DNA of 64,000 nucleotides from the NCBI GenBank assembly GCA_945910005.1, contig OX246741.1:9534669-9598668 (forward strand). The letters run 5' to 3'. This DNA comes from Isoperla grammatica (taxonomy: Eukaryota > Arthropoda > Insecta > Plecoptera > Perlodidae). The notes beneath the pieces were generated by a model that did no database searches, was not told the origin of the DNA, and saw only the letters and a list, made by a program, of their open reading frames with translations. Position 1 is the first letter of the stretch. Each line of letters starts with the position of its first letter. A program made the position numbers and the translations under genes. Positions 35,833 to 48,544 of this stretch are shown here, one piece after another.

Positions 35833-38242
35833 AGTAAACAGGTTACTAAGGTTATAAGACTCATCAGTTTTTTCGTACTTGCTTACGACACAATATTCGT
35901 TTAAAGATTGATGGATGTGTTTTCTTGCGTATGTTTTCCAGTCCATCGGTTCGTACTGTTAGATTCTTTTCTGACGCGTTGCAGACATGAATATTGGTTT
36001 CATTTTCTCTTCTTACTTTATTCATTCAATGCGTAAATAGTATCATTGACTGAACATAATATCTTTACAATATTTTATCAGTTTTTTCTGTTATGAAAAC
36101 GTTGTCAAAATAACCCTATTTTATCCATCGAAGTGTCTAATCTGTGGTGATGTTTTCCCGACGGTATCACAGAACGATCTGTCTGTGTATTATAAATCTC
36201 AATATATGTGAAAGCATAGCAAAGAATAATATTCTAAACATAAGAAATGAAATTATTTTCGTCTACCGTAAGGGTATTATGAATAAAGAAAATACTCAGC
36301 TTAGAGCTATAGGCAACTCTATTCTTGTATAAAAAAATTAAGCCGAAACTCGAGAGGTTTTATTTTCTCGAACAGCATCGTCGGCGCTATAATAAGAGGG
36401 GGGGGAGGGGGGGGGGGGTAGCTCATAGTTCACATCTTGGGGCTGGATACAAGCAGTGTTATTTGATGTATACTGAACGAGCCATCCGGAAAAGAAAGCC
36501 TCAATTTGGTAGTTCTATGGCTCTACTGGGAAACAGTTGTAACGATTTAATGTATTATGTATACCTAGGCACGACTCTACGGTCGGAATTTTAAATGGTA
36601 TTCGGGAGAGGTTTAGTAAAAAAGGATTTTTTTCTTAGTGTTGGTTTATTGAGCTGGTTATTGTTGTAGCTACTTATCCCTGCTTACCCCTCGTTATGTT
36701 GGCAGAACAATATTATTGGCAGTAAATAATATGGGCAATACAAGTAAATTATTGTTATTATTAATAGTATTAACCTGAATATATAGTTTACAACAACCCA
36801 AAATGAATTTTATCTTAGGTATATTATATGTAAAATGGATGTATTTTTCAAGTTATAAAAATGATATGAGGGTATGAACTTATGTGTTACTAACTTTGAT
36901 AGATATATATATAATTTACACATAAGAAAAATTAAAATAAATTATGTTCAAAGATGTGTCGAGTAACACATCTATAACATCTGTTACACCTCTAATACAT
37001 CGATGCTACCTCGATATCCACAACTCTAAAAAGCTGTATGCTGAAAATGTATTAATATTGATAAAGTAAAACTATTTTCACAGGAACTCAGTATGACAAC
37101 TCCCATGTTCAACTTGGTCTTCATACCATAAAGTTATTAACCACGATGGTGATACGAATGTAAAACTTTGCAGAACATTCTTTGTGTCCAAACTACTCCA
37201 CGCGGCATCCGACAAAAACTAGTTTTACATATTGAAACCTTGCCAGAATATTATATGAATGAAAAGAATAACTGCTACGTTTTCTCCGTCTGGAGGCTAG
37301 ACCACGAATTGATTTTCTTGAGGCGAAGGTGATACCCTCTGGAGAGTTATAGATAAAACATAAAAATAGATTTTTTTAACAAGCTGAAAGAAAGAACATG
37401 TGAACTTTATCAAACGCGTAGAATTTTAAATCGTTCTGTATATTAGGCATATATTCGATGTATTAGGCTTGTTCACATATTAGGTAAATGTTTCAATAAA
37501 ATGTGTTGATAATAAAAGATAAATTGTTCCTTAAAGAATTTTCGAATTTTTTTTTCTACTCAAGCCGACATATTGACGTTCAATAAACTATAAAGCCAAT
37601 GTTTTCACAAAGATATATCCTCATGTTAACATTTGATTTAGTAATGGTCTGACCAAAGAGATCGCCAGAAACTTTTTGGTCCAACTCGGCACTTTTGTTT
37701 TTACTTTTATCGTTTTATCTTGATGGCATTTGGCGGCTCTTAAGAGGGTCGATCGAACAAGAAAAACATCCACAATCTTTTGATATCTATACTCCTAAAA
37801 CCTGAGTAGAACGGTTTAAACTTCGGGCACAGTAGTGAGAGGACTATATAGACAATCGATGACGTAGCGCAAGAGCTCGTATCGGGTTTTATATAAGAAA
37901 AAACAAATAGTATTATTACATGATTGTGTTATTATCCAAAAGATCAAATAATTAGTAGTGTCTACAACTTTTTCTTTACGAAATGTGGAAACCCCCTTCT
38001 TAAAACGAATATGTGATAGGAAATGTGTTGATTTTACAAAATATATTGTAATGCATACTGGGTGGAAGGGTAGAATCGTGACCCACAACCTATCAGGTTG
38101 TCCTTACTGAAAAAACTATGTGCATTGATTCAGAAGAAGATTAAGTCAACCGTAATAATGTAAGTATATGTAAGGAATATACTAAACGTTGGTTGAGCAG
38201 TTCGAAGAATGTAAATGTGAACACAAACCAATATATTTATCT
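35833..38242. other. AT-rich intronic sequence with a G tract
   Basis: Part of intron 1. A run of G (36398-36418, broken by one A) is present. The other short frames (for example 36144-36332, 37816-38088) match nothing I know. Confidence 0.5.
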
Positions 38243-38267
38243 ATTTGGTGGAGGCGCCGGGTCACGA
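38243..38267 (+). repeat. R2 phrase, copy 1
   Basis: ATTTGGTGGAGGCGCCGGGT resembles phrases at 42481-42506 and 57903-57928 (TTGGTGGAGGTGCCGGGTTC). The third copy runs into GGGTTCGAGGC, which looks like an RNA polymerase III B box. These may be remnants of the 3' tRNA part of one SINE family. Confidence 0.4.
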
Positions 38268-41156
38268 TATAAATGTTATTTGCCGTATTTGGTTTTAGTA
38301 TTCGTCCGACTTTTCGTCCTTATTTGGTATTGTGACGACATTGATAATGTTTTGGTAGTGAACAGGGAACAAATGGGTATTAATACGAACTCATTTAGGG
38401 GTAGTGATTTCACAAGGTCAATGTGAGATCTGACAGGATCAGGGTTGGCATTGAATGTGTATCAATATGATGAGGTTAGTATTACTGCCAAAATATCCTC
38501 GTTTACATAATATTCTTTTTCTTGTTATTTTTCTTTCACTTCTTTCCTCACTGTTCTTTCCGTCGACATTTTCTTAACCCTTTGTTTATTATTGTGCCCC
38601 TATCTTTTCTTGTTTCTTTTCTGTGTTTAATGATTTTTACTTTCCTTTTCACACTTGTGTATATTTGTGTTGTCATTTGTCATTTCAATTAAATAATTGC
38701 ATCTATTTTATATAATTTTTATTTTATATACCTCTATAAATATATATCAATTTTTATTTTTTTTATTAATTTTTCCCAGTCAGTTTGTATTATTCAGTGT
38801 GTTTACTATTGCTTTATTGTGTTTTATATTTTTACCCTCTTTGTAAATTAGTTTTTAACTCACTGAAGAGGAAAGACATTAAGTAATTAAGTACGCTCAT
38901 TAAAGGATGTTATTGTGTAAAGAGAATGTTTAGAACAAATAGTGTAAAAGTGGTTTCAATCGTGAAATACAAACATTAGTAGAAAGATAAGACTCGTCTA
39001 AGTGGAAATAAGCAACAGCGACCTCAGAAATCTTGTCGTGTAAATTGAATCTGAGAAAGATGCTCTTTATCTGATGAGAAACCGGACCGAAGTTTTCTCT
39101 GCTCTGCCGCCCACTTCAACTCCACAGCTGCTAAACCCACCAATCACAGACGAGAGATTTGTCCCACCGGATGTCTCATTATTGCTTATCCCAACATCCT
39201 TTTGTCGGCAGTTCTGTTTCCGGTGAGGTCGTAGGTTGTACAAGACGCCCCCCTCCCTCATCATTATTTTACAAGTCCTCAATCAACCAACCGTTACTAG
39301 TATTTCGTTTGTTGACATTTTCTTCTTGATTCCGGATTATCTGTCTAAACAGAATTGTGTTTCGGATGGAGCTAAATACACAAGATGAGATGAAACCGAA
39401 GTGGTTGTAGTTCACAAACAACAAATTATGTTTTTTAGTTGGTAGCAGTTCAAACGTAGAGACCTACTATTTTCAGCCGGAAAATGTGAGGAAAATCCCA
39501 GGAGGCGAAAATTAGAGGATACAATGATAAAGCAAAAAGACAGATACTAAGAATCGTAGAAGAAAGTAATTTAACAATGTGATGTAATTTTAAAAATGTA
39601 CCTCGCAATATACGTCAAGATATTTTAATTTGGATTTCATATTTCTCGTTTCTTTGAACATAAAATAAATAATTATACATTGTGTGCTATGAATATTTAA
39701 AAGTTGTAACCTCCATTCAACTATAATATATCAGTTGCATGTTGTGGTTAAAGGGCTCAGTAAATATGCAACATTGATTTTATCAACGACTCTATTATTA
39801 ATTTCACAGTGCTTTATACCAAAAGGCGCAAATAGTAATTATTCACAATTAATTGTATTTATACAAACTTGCGTGAAGGAATACAAATAACTTTCATTAA
39901 ATTTTGTATTGTCAAATTATATCATTTAATTTAACTTGAGCAGTGAAAAATTATGAAGTATAAGCGTCAAAATTATTTTTAACACAGGAAATCATAAAAG
40001 GAGATAGTGTAATATGTTCCTTTCATAATTACTTGGCTCTGCTCCGCTTAGCAACGTGATTGAAACGAACTAGGAAAATATAATTAAATAACATATTATG
40101 AAGTTAAATATAATGTTATCAGCTCTAACAGTGTTTAAACATGATTTTAATTTCAACGGTTAATTAATATTATATTAACGTCCAAGGAACTTTCAAGGTA
40201 TTGTCGTCACGGATTATGTAATAGGGTAGTGACGCCTCTGACAACTACCAACTTAAATATAGTTTCATCTAGTTCTCTTGCCTCAGGTTTTGTAGTGATA
40301 ATATCGCCCGTCTGTTGTCAGACGTGGTGGGGTCGCATTCTATTCACGGTTGGTGCAGTCAATGCAGTGGACAATAACAATGCAGCTATCGGGCAATCTC
40401 GAGTTGAATACCGTTTAAATAGACAGTGTGGAGCGACCGTCTCTTCTCAGAATTTTAGGGGACACCTCGCTTCTTACGGCGTGGACAGTATACTTACAGG
40501 TATTAGTGAAGTGAAGTGTGTAAACAGCGGGAGAGCGACAAGAGGATAATTGCTTTCTATCTATAGGACGACTGTAAGTGGGATGTAATGTTAAATAGGG
40601 ACGTTAATGGGTAAATAACAAAGGCGGATGCATCTACTGACAATGACTAAACTAGATTAACACAAACACTTGTTTTAAAGCATTACGAAACTGGAACAGT
40701 AATCTCATGGACAAATTAGTATTTGATTACTCTGAAAGCTTCACTGAAGACACAAGAGGAAACATCAAAACTTTATGACTTCCAACCTGACAGTATGTAA
40801 TATATAACAATAAATGTTTGCTTTGAAAGTAGAAATTGTACAGTCTTTATTGTAAATACGTTCAAATCGCCCTTTTAAAGTTGAATATTTTGTTGTCGCT
40901 ACTCACATTATCATTATTACTACTTGTTTTTTTTTTTACAATATATATGAATATTATTCAGAAGCCTGGAAGACAAAGTGCCGCCTAAATAAGAATTTAT
41001 TTTATATTGCACATCACTTCATGATTAGCTATCACCAAAATTAATCACTTGAATTTTCTTATTATCACTTCGATCTAATATACCGTGTATTCACTTGGTA
41101 CTTATGCACTTCACTTAAGTTGTTACCACAATCAGAGTATGTAACATTAGTTATAC
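38268..41156. other. AT-rich intronic sequence with a pyrimidine-rich strand
   Basis: Part of intron 1. About 38505-38860 is strongly T/C-biased on the plus strand (repeated TTTCTTTC, TTTATTTT). Frames at 39067-39282 (minus) and 40229-40549 (plus) have no recognisable features. Confidence 0.5.
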
Positions 41157-41360
41157 ACGAATAACAAGTTATTACAGCTTAAGTAACACACTTAAGTACT
41201 AAGTGATACAGTTATTTTCTCATATATCAGTCCCTCTTGTCAACCAAGACTCAATACCACTTACAATAACAAGTTGTTTAGTGTTTAAGTAACACATATC
41301 ACACACTTAACTACCAAGTGATACAGTTAGTTTCTCATACATAATTCCCTCTTGTCACTG
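41157..41360. repeat. Two-copy imperfect tandem repeat of about 110 bp
   Basis: Both copies run ATAACAAGTT ... TTAAGTAACACA ... AAGTGATACAGTTA-TTTCTCATA ... TCCCTCTTGTCA with small gaps. Non-coding. Confidence 0.7.
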
Positions 41361-42480
41361 AACACTAACCCCAATCCACCCCCTCCCTCTATTCTTAGTT
41401 ATACCTCTGCCACATGAGCCATCAATTCCTTGATCGAAACCCAACGTCGTTACTATAGTTGCGTAGCAAGTGTCAGATGTCTTGCGTCACTATATATATA
41501 CAGACTGGGTCCGCTTACGCTCAATGATGTATATTCAAGGTAAAGCCCACATTCACCTACCATCATTTATCACCGTAAAGGAAAGAAAAGTAAAGGTCAG
41601 TTAATCGAAACATCAATCAGATCGCTACGCACGACACAAAACATACGAGAAAGGAATACGAACATGATTTGTATCCTTAAATATTTATGTAAGTCGTGTT
41701 TCCCAATAGAGACACAAATTGGTTTCCACAATCAATTATTTTCAAGCACTCAGGTTTGTCCGCAGCTGCCCGGCTGCGCTATCTGATAACAATGGGACTG
41801 GCGAGTATTGACAGGTTCGATGTTAGCTTATCGTTATTTTTCAATCGATAATGATGTTGTTTACAGACGAACTCGAATAAACTCTCTTCTGATATTGTAT
41901 GGATATGACACAACGCACACTGCTGGTAACGGATTAATGCTTCACATATTTCGAATATCTTTCATTAGTTTTAGTTAAGGTTGAGATGCTGTCATATTGC
42001 GTTTGGAATTATGTGTTTAATCATCACTTAAGATGTTTGAAACATAAAAATAACAATGGGCGTCTCAGGTCAAAGCTGAAATATGCAGCAGCACCTGTCC
42101 TGAAAGGTCCAACTTTGTAATTAATTCCATGGTATACCTTGTTGTAAGTCAACTGTCTACTGTCAAATGACAATGTGTTTGTTTTGTATCTAATGGCAAA
42201 ACTATCATCAATCACAAACCTTGTAAAACATAACTACAATGGATGACTTAAGTTTATACATTTTTAAATATAGACGACTGTAAAGTTGAATTGAGAAAAC
42301 GAGATGAAAAGATTGAGTTGAACCTTTCAGTACTGCTAGCGCTGCGAGCGGCAGAAAGTCGCGCCTGAGACGCCCATTAGTAAGTTCTCTATAATGGTAT
42401 TTGGATTGCATCATCAATGTATAAATAGTGTTATCTAATTAATTATATAAATCATGTTTATTCAACCCTTGTTTAAGGTA
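41361..42480. other. Intronic sequence, nothing recognised
   Basis: Part of intron 1. Short frames at 42024-42215 and 42208-42417 (minus) have no known motifs. Confidence 0.45.
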
Positions 42481-42506
42481 TTTGGTGGAGGTGCCGAGTA
42501 CGAATC
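42481..42506 (+). repeat. R2 phrase, copy 2
   Basis: TTTGGTGGAGGTGCCGAGTA followed by CGAATC. Same motif as 38243 and 57903. Confidence 0.4.
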
Positions 42507-42577
42507 AAAATTAAGCAATTTTTTATTTTTTATTAAACTGTTATTGTATAATCTAACCGTAGGCTAATATAAGGGTC

Positions 42578-43100
42578 TTAAGCGGAGTTCACATACATTA
42601 GCTAACGATAAGAAATAGTGATTAAGAGCTAGCGCCTAGACGTTCCGGTTCACACGCAGGAACTAGAATAACGAATGTCTATGATATTTAAGAAAAGTAT
42701 AGGCCTACGGGAAGGCCTAACTGATTAATAATGATAATTAATAATATTAATAAATTAATATATAATAACTTTAACTCATATGACATCAGTATGTAATAGA
42801 CCTCTCAATTTAAAAGATCTATTTTTTTAATATGAATAACTAATGTCATGGAATGTCAGGTTGGCACACTGTACTGCCACAAGTAGTTTTTAACAGATTG
42901 GTTTTTGCAAAGACATCCTAGCTTCTGATTGGATGTACTAGATTCTGGATAAGGATATGGCTGGAAGTTAAAAGTTGGTTAACTATTCTTAGCCATAGCG
43001 CTAGTTGGTAGCGATGTCGTATCGTGTGAACGCCTACACGCATTTCCGTATGTTCAACTTCCAGCCATAATCCTTAGCAAAGTGTGTGAATCGGCCTTTA
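42578..43100. mobile_element. Possible MITE of about 0.5 kb with weak inverted ends
   Basis: TTA-AGCGGAGTTCACA at the left and TGTGTGAATCGGCCT-TTA at the right are imperfectly complementary. Inside, ATGGCTGGAAGTT (42957) and AACTTCCAGCCAT (about 43059) form a second inverted pair. A TTA on both sides would suit a Harbinger-like origin. Confidence 0.45.
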
Positions 43101-43170
43101 GATGCAAGCTTAGATATAAGCGTGTTACTTGTTTCATGTCTGTGATGTGATTAGTCTCGAGGGAGAACAT

Positions 43171-43196
43171 AATGTTGTTGTTGTTGTTGTTGTTGT
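43171..43196. repeat. TTG microsatellite
   Basis: About eight perfect TTG repeats. Confidence 0.9.
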
Positions 43197-45015
43197 ATAA
43201 GAGCTAACTTGTGTTGGCCTCTTCGACCTGTCCAAACGTGTTTCTCTAAGTCGGTGTTTTGGAAACAAGATCCGACCAAAACACGCCCACACAGGAATGT
43301 GGAGTCAGCGCTCGGTCCAAAGAGGGATGAGGGAAAGACATGCAGGCGCTAGTGTCGTAGCCGCCGTGTGGGCGATGTCTGCCACCCTCTTATCAAAGAT
43401 CTTTGCTCGTAGTATGTCCATGACTACAACACTCATAGGCATGGCCAAGGTAAATGCAACGCTTTGTTTTCGTGAACACAAAAACAGCAACAATAGCCTC
43501 GTTCACATGGCGTTCAGATCACAAGCATGAAAGTTGTAAGTGGATGAACGAAAAAAATGACAAAAGGTATGGACAATAGGTCTCTTTGCAGACACCGGTA
43601 ACCAAGAGGAGGGACCCACCTTAACCAGAGAAAATTATAATATAATGTGTAGGCCTATATATTATTATATAATTATTTTTAAAGAGTCTTTTTTAAATGT
43701 TTGCAAGTCTGTTTGTAGGAAAACAATATTCCACAGTATTCTTGTTTGTTACCTCATTATAATGATTTCATACGTTGAGGCGTCGATCGATTCAAAAGTA
43801 ACAAGACACCGTACGAACGAGAACAAAAGATTATCAAGTTCCGCCGACTGAGGATTCTAGGCCACGTTTTGTTCTTGAGCGATGATCGGTGGTTTTCTCT
43901 CTAAAGACAAAGAGGACTGTTGAGTGCTTTGAAAGAAAACAGCGGAAAGATATTACAAGTCTACGCCTAACGATGCTCATCCAAGCTGTTTGACCTATAT
44001 TTCCGTACACTACAAACTACCCATTAAAGTTCCTCGGAAAAGTTCTTATGACAATAAATCGCTGATATTGTAATATATTATCAGTTTTCTTTTGCCTAAG
44101 TCGATCTTTTCAAGTTACGTAGAGTTTTCATTTTAAATTAAATTAAAATAAGGCGTTCATACAGAAAAGGATATCCTCTTCATATCGACTCGTATTCCTG
44201 AAAGGTGGGCTTAGATAAAGAAGAAAATTAGCTTCCTTGATAAGCATATCTTTGTGTTGATTGAAAGTTCTTAAATGCAAAAATTGTCCTTCACAATGGA
44301 ATAATAAAGCTTCATATTTTCTTACAAAGTAGAAATGGCTTTGTGTTACGGCGAAGCTATGTACCAGTCAAGCTCTTTTGATGCCAAGGAACTCAATGCG
44401 ATCCTCTTTAAGTTAATTTCCTTTGTGGCAAACGCAATAAGTCTATACGGATCCACTTGCAAGAACATTATAATGAATATAAAATCGTAACGAATAAGGG
44501 TAAATTTCTCGAGTGGAATCTTTATTGAAAGGAAAAGTTAATTTATTCCGTCTTCTGTTTTTCTTTCACGGGAAAAGTCAGCTATTACAAAGGTATAAAC
44601 GAAATGTTCTTTGACTACAACTTTAATAATCAGTCAAAATTTAAATTTATTCTGTGATCAATTGTAGTTGGGGGCTTATATGTAACATGTTCTTAATAAC
44701 ATATTTTTGTTAAACGTTTTTGTAATTAGTTCTCTTAAAAATGTGTGTAATATTGTACGCAACTTTCATAACGGTTAATTGCACTTGTAGGCATGAATTT
44801 GTGTTGACATTTCTATTTTGTTCACTCAAAAGTTCAAAACACTGCAAGAAAGTTTCATACAAATCGGTCCAAATTGGTAACCATAAACGGATGGTATTAT
44901 TTTCAGTCACTATAGCTCGCTACGTTCGCTTGAAGTAGTTATATATTATTATTAACCACCTGTTATCTACCTGTGACAATAAAGTGTGAGATAAATACGT
45001 TTCTAAACATTTACA
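43197..45015. other. Intronic sequence with a GC-richer patch
   Basis: At 43297-43500 both strands have open frames (77 codons plus, 62 codons minus) in sequence richer in GC than its surroundings. The plus frame meets a donor-like AAG|GTAAAT near 43447. I recognise no domain and cannot tell a host exon from transposon remnants. The rest shows nothing. Confidence 0.4.
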
Positions 45016-45904
45016 ACAATCATATAGGCCGGACGCCGTAACAAAGAAGGTTGTGTCGTCACAACTAATTACTCTGGCCGGCGTAGTGATATGTGGACGT
45101 TTACGCAGTGCTCATCCGCGCACTATACCTGTCAGAGAGAAAATACACTGATCGGCAAGGCGGTGTTAGAAAATACTAGCTTTGGTAGGCCGTGACTTAA
45201 AAATACTACCATCAAGAAAGCTTTGACTTCTGTGTGTTGCTAGGATACTTGATGTATTTCTTTGTCTTGATGGTCTGTTGTTTTTATTGCCGTTTCGTGT
45301 TTGACAGGAGTTGAGTTCACGTGAGGTAAACATGGCGGCGTTTTTTCTTTAACTGTGACGCTCGTGTTCGGCTGATTTACCCTGTAATATTATTTATGAA
45401 AATTTATTACCGATATCAAGAAACATTGACACTGAAAACATTACTCGGGATCTTTCAGAGTGGTCATATGCGTTCCCTGTGCCTTTAGGGTACGACAATA
45501 TGTAGACAGACAAAGCAAATGACAAAGGTAGGTCGTCCGTAGCTGTTCCTTCTTCATACCTTCATGCCTAGCATAATGGGACGGAACTACTTTAAATTTT
45601 CCCCAACATAATTAAGTAGTTGTTAATTTATAAGTGAATATAATAAATTAGATAATAAGAAACTTAAGTTTATTCCTGCATAATTAAACCGCAAACACAT
45701 ACCAAGAGGGAGAAAAATAGCATTTAATCCAGGGCCCATGTCCACCAACCTATGAAATAACAATACATGTTTACTTCTGGTAAGGCAATGAGTAGTAGTC
45801 TACATTTAAGTTGGTATTACAAGGTGTGAGGTCACTTGCTATTACATCATCCGTGACGACACAACCTTCTTTGTTACGGCGTCCGGCCTATACATACAAT
45901 CATA
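45016..45904. mobile_element. Possible Mutator-like non-autonomous element with 9-bp flanking repeats
   Basis: Ends GGCCGGACGCCGTAACAAAG and CTTTGTTACGGCGTCCGGCC begin near-perfect inverted repeats of about 36 bp (GGCCGG ... GTCGTCAC). The 9-bp word ACAATCATA directly flanks the element on both sides (45016-45024, 45896-45904); a 9-bp target duplication is typical of Mutator-like elements. The right end has about five extra bases before the flank, so the exact terminus is uncertain. About 870 bp without a transposase. It lies 40 bp beyond the exon 1 donor, in intron 1. Confidence 0.65.
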
Positions 45905-45944
45905 AAACACAAAGAAATAAATAAAACATGAAACCAATTCTCAC

Positions 45945-46101
45945 CTCGTCAAGGTCAGTTCGCCGGTTGCCCCGAAGCGAGAGTCGCTTCTTCCACTCGC
46001 CGTGGCTGTGATGCATTGTGGGTACCTTGGTCTCCGTGTGACGTCAACGAGTGACCACACAGGTCGCCTCCATTGTCCCAGGCCGCCTTCTCAATCAGTC
46101 A
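45945..46101 (-). CDS. ADCY5/6-like: Adenylyl cyclase type 5/6-like, exon 1 coding start with 5' UTR
   Basis: The coding part is 46016-45945: ATG then 23 codons, reading MHHSHGEWKKRLSLRG and on to DLDE, ending in phase 0 at the donor GACGAG|GTGAGA. It is short, basic and His-rich, as expected for the free cytoplasmic N-terminus. I chose this ATG because its context is CCCACAATG (A at -3) and the frame continues into exon 2. Upstream on the same strand is a good 3' splice site, TTGTTTGCAG before 46101, so this exon probably begins at 46101 with untranslated sequence and the promoter lies farther right. A CRE-type octamer TGACGTCA sits at 46039-46046 in the UTR. Assignment rests on frame, splice sites and GC-rich composition, not on a conserved domain. 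Confidence 0.68.
46044..46073 (-). promoter_or_regulatory. Possible upstream open reading frame in the cyclase 5' UTR
   Basis: ATG at 46073 in context ACAATGG opens a 9-codon frame (MEATCVVTR, stop) ending 27 nt before the chosen start. If the UTR exon is right, this could dampen translation. It depends wholly on the inferred exon. Confidence 0.4.
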
Positions 46102-46249
46102 CTGCAAACAAGAGATAACGTTGTACATAACATATTGTCCCTTCTGTTTATAGGGAGTATTCACGTGACGTCACAACCAACATTATTGAGAGAAAAATAT
46201 GTCCTGATATTTGAGCTGTCAATATAAGACGAATATGCTAACCACGAAT

Positions 46250-46530
46250 ACCGATAGAGGTGGCTCAGCGGTAAGACGCGAGACTCTAATTCGGGAGGTC
46301 GCCGGTTCGATTCCGGCCACCGGCAGTCCTGACTGAAGGTTTATTCCGAGGTTTTCCTCAGTCGTAAAGGTGAATGCTGGGATTGAGTCATACTATCAGC
46401 CCTCGGATATTCCTTCTTAACTATTCAAACATCCGAATAAACTAGTTAGTCACCTGAAGAGGGGCACATCTGGTAAAGCTGGTGTGCACCCTATAACGGG
46501 TATTCCTAAGAAAAAATTATTAAATTATTA
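46250..46530 (+). repeat. tRNA-derived SINE
   Basis: A box TGGCTCAGCGG (46261-46271) and B box GGTTCGATTCC (46304-46314) are spaced as in a tRNA, with a perfect T-arm GCCGG/CCGGC. A SINE body with AGGTTTTCCTCAGTCGTAAA and ATGCTGGGATTGAGTC follows, a style seen in insect tRNA SINEs, then an A/T-rich tail (ATTATTAAATTATT). There is no matching 5' acceptor strand, so it is not a functional tRNA. Located just upstream of the cyclase first coding exon. Confidence 0.8.
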
Positions 46531-47035
46531 CCAAAAATCATGAGAATTGAGCATCTATATCCCCCGATCAAAATTATGAAAATGATTAATAAATAACATT
46601 TCTAACCCTATTAGCGTCAATATTCCTGTTTTAATAACGATTTTCATAAGACGTCGAATTTTAATCTAGAATCAAACCGTACAGCTCTGTACTTAATTAA
46701 ACCTCACTTCTCATACTGAATGCTTACACAGTCTTAAATTAGCGAGGCAGCACCACGTTATTCCCCAACCAATCAGAGATCAGCTGCGCCCTGAGTGTGT
46801 GAGCTAGGAATTCATAATATCCGATCGCAAATAAAACATCAATTAATCACGTAAACGTTAATTTGATTTTGCCATAAATAAATCTTGGGTTTCATGTCAA
46901 GTCGAACGGTTCTACGGCTCCCTTGCTCGGCCGGGGAAGTGATTGCTTCAGAGTGCGTTCCAATGAGATTACTGTTGCGTGTGTGCGTGTGTGCGTGTGT
47001 TCGTGCACTAGTATACACGCTAAGCAAGTGACGTA
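46531..47035. other. Intergenic or 5' intronic sequence with GT repeat
   Basis: Contains an interrupted GT/GTGTGTGC microsatellite at about 46976-47006. If the cyclase UTR exon at 46101 is real, this is intron or promoter sequence upstream of it. No gene seen. Confidence 0.5.
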
Positions 47036-47284
47036 TAAAGTTGTTCTGAATCGGCCTTGCTGATTCTGGCATTAATTTTATCCACAGATGTTCGCACTGT
47101 CCAATCACTGATTCATATGTTTCGTATTTGACATATCGATCTTTGATTGGTTATCGGTCCCTCACTCGTCGATGGTGTTTGGAGCCTACAGGGTTAGTTC
47201 CGTCGCTTTCAATTAAAGTCTCCCACTGAAAATCAGTCTTGTTACTGAGTGGGTAGACTCTAAATGTGAATTTATTTATTTTTC
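47036..47284 (+). repeat. Dispersed repeat R1, copy d (full length)
   Basis: From AAAGTTGTTCTGAATCGG to GTGAATTTATTTATTT. Differs from copy c by a few substitutions and a GGTCCCT insertion after TTGGTTATC. Confidence 0.8.
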
Positions 47285-48544
47285 ATTATTTAACTAGTAG
47301 TGCAAGCTACCCGGATGGCAATAGAAAATACTACCAGTTGTAGATTTATATTCTATTAAACTTAAAAGGCGTGGAAATATAAAGTTGTTTTTTCCGTTTC
47401 TGAATGAAATTATATATTAAAATGTTTGAATGAATAAAAGTGCTATATAATAGTGCTATATAAAAGTGCTAAATATAATACATCTCAGCTAAGTAAGGAA
47501 GTTATATTCATACACCAAGAAGTAAACATCAGTTGATGTGCTAGATACTACGATTATAATATGGTAATCTCATAATTATTAATTATACAGCCTGTTTAGG
47601 ATAGTTCGAAAGGTAACACGCATAAAAATAGAAATGACGAAATACTTGGAAACATTTCAGTTTAATTTTGAGATGTTTAGAATAAATCACACAACTTGAG
47701 AGTGTATCAGATTGTATTAATCTAGCTGTAAGAGAAAAAAAATATCCATTGGATGAAAAATGTACAGAGTGTAGCCTATGTTATGTGTGTGTAACTGTGT
47801 ATTATTCCAATATGAGTTTAAAATAACCGTATTTTCTGACATTTTTCAATTCGAACATTAATGGAATTAAACTCAACATGTAATAAAAGAGCTACAGTGA
47901 ACTCACAAAAAGCAAATATTGTAGGATAGTGTGACAGTCCTTCCAATCCATTGACATTCAATATCACTCAACTAGAACAGGAGACTCTTTTGAAACACAA
48001 GCGTTCATATTATCGTTTGTAAACGGTTCACATTTTCTTTGTGAAAAGTACAGTTTAATTTAACAGGGCAAACATTTGTTCTACGCTGACTTCAGTAGTA
48101 TTGTATCGTCTATCGGGTAACTCAATACCACCACAACTCTAAGGGATATGTTTGGTTTGATTTCCAATACTGGCAACCCTGAGTGAAAGTTTACTAGAGC
48201 TTATAAGGCAAATGTGTGGATTAGGTTATTAAAATTAAACATTCCGTTTCAGATAAACAAATACTTTAACCTACTATCTTAGTCAATTGAAGTGACGCAC
48301 ACAATGAAAACTATAAAATAATACATATTACACTATCAATACTGTACATGAGTTATGCTTTTATGAAATAATGAAAACGAAAAAGTTGATTTAAAAAAAA
48401 TAAAATTGTATTTATAATCTACCCACTCAGTTACAAGAACTTACTTTCAGTGGGTTACCTTACTGAATTTATTATTTGCTTCGTTCCTATGATGGATCCA
48501 AAGTTGAATATCATATAGCTCGTAATTGCAAAGTTAAAAACCCC
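47285..48544. other. AT-rich stretch with a fragment of R1
   Basis: No gene. About 48417-48463 matches the reverse complement of R1 around CTACCCACTCAGTTAC and TTTCAGTGGG (copy e, partial). Confidence 0.5.

Noticed and set aside
36325..36594. 89-codon frame containing GGRGGG
   Set aside because: Produced by translating the G tract at 36398-36418.
40229..40549. 106-codon plus-strand frame
   Set aside because: No homology that I recognise, no splice signals and ordinary residue use.
43297..43530. Overlapping plus and minus frames in a GC-richer patch, possibly an extra exon
   Set aside because: No domain recognised. The minus frame has no convincing acceptor/donor pair that keeps the cyclase frame, and the plus frame opposes the host gene.
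46250..46330. Functional tRNA gene
   Set aside because: A and B boxes and the T arm are good, but there is no acceptor-stem pairing and a SINE body follows directly.
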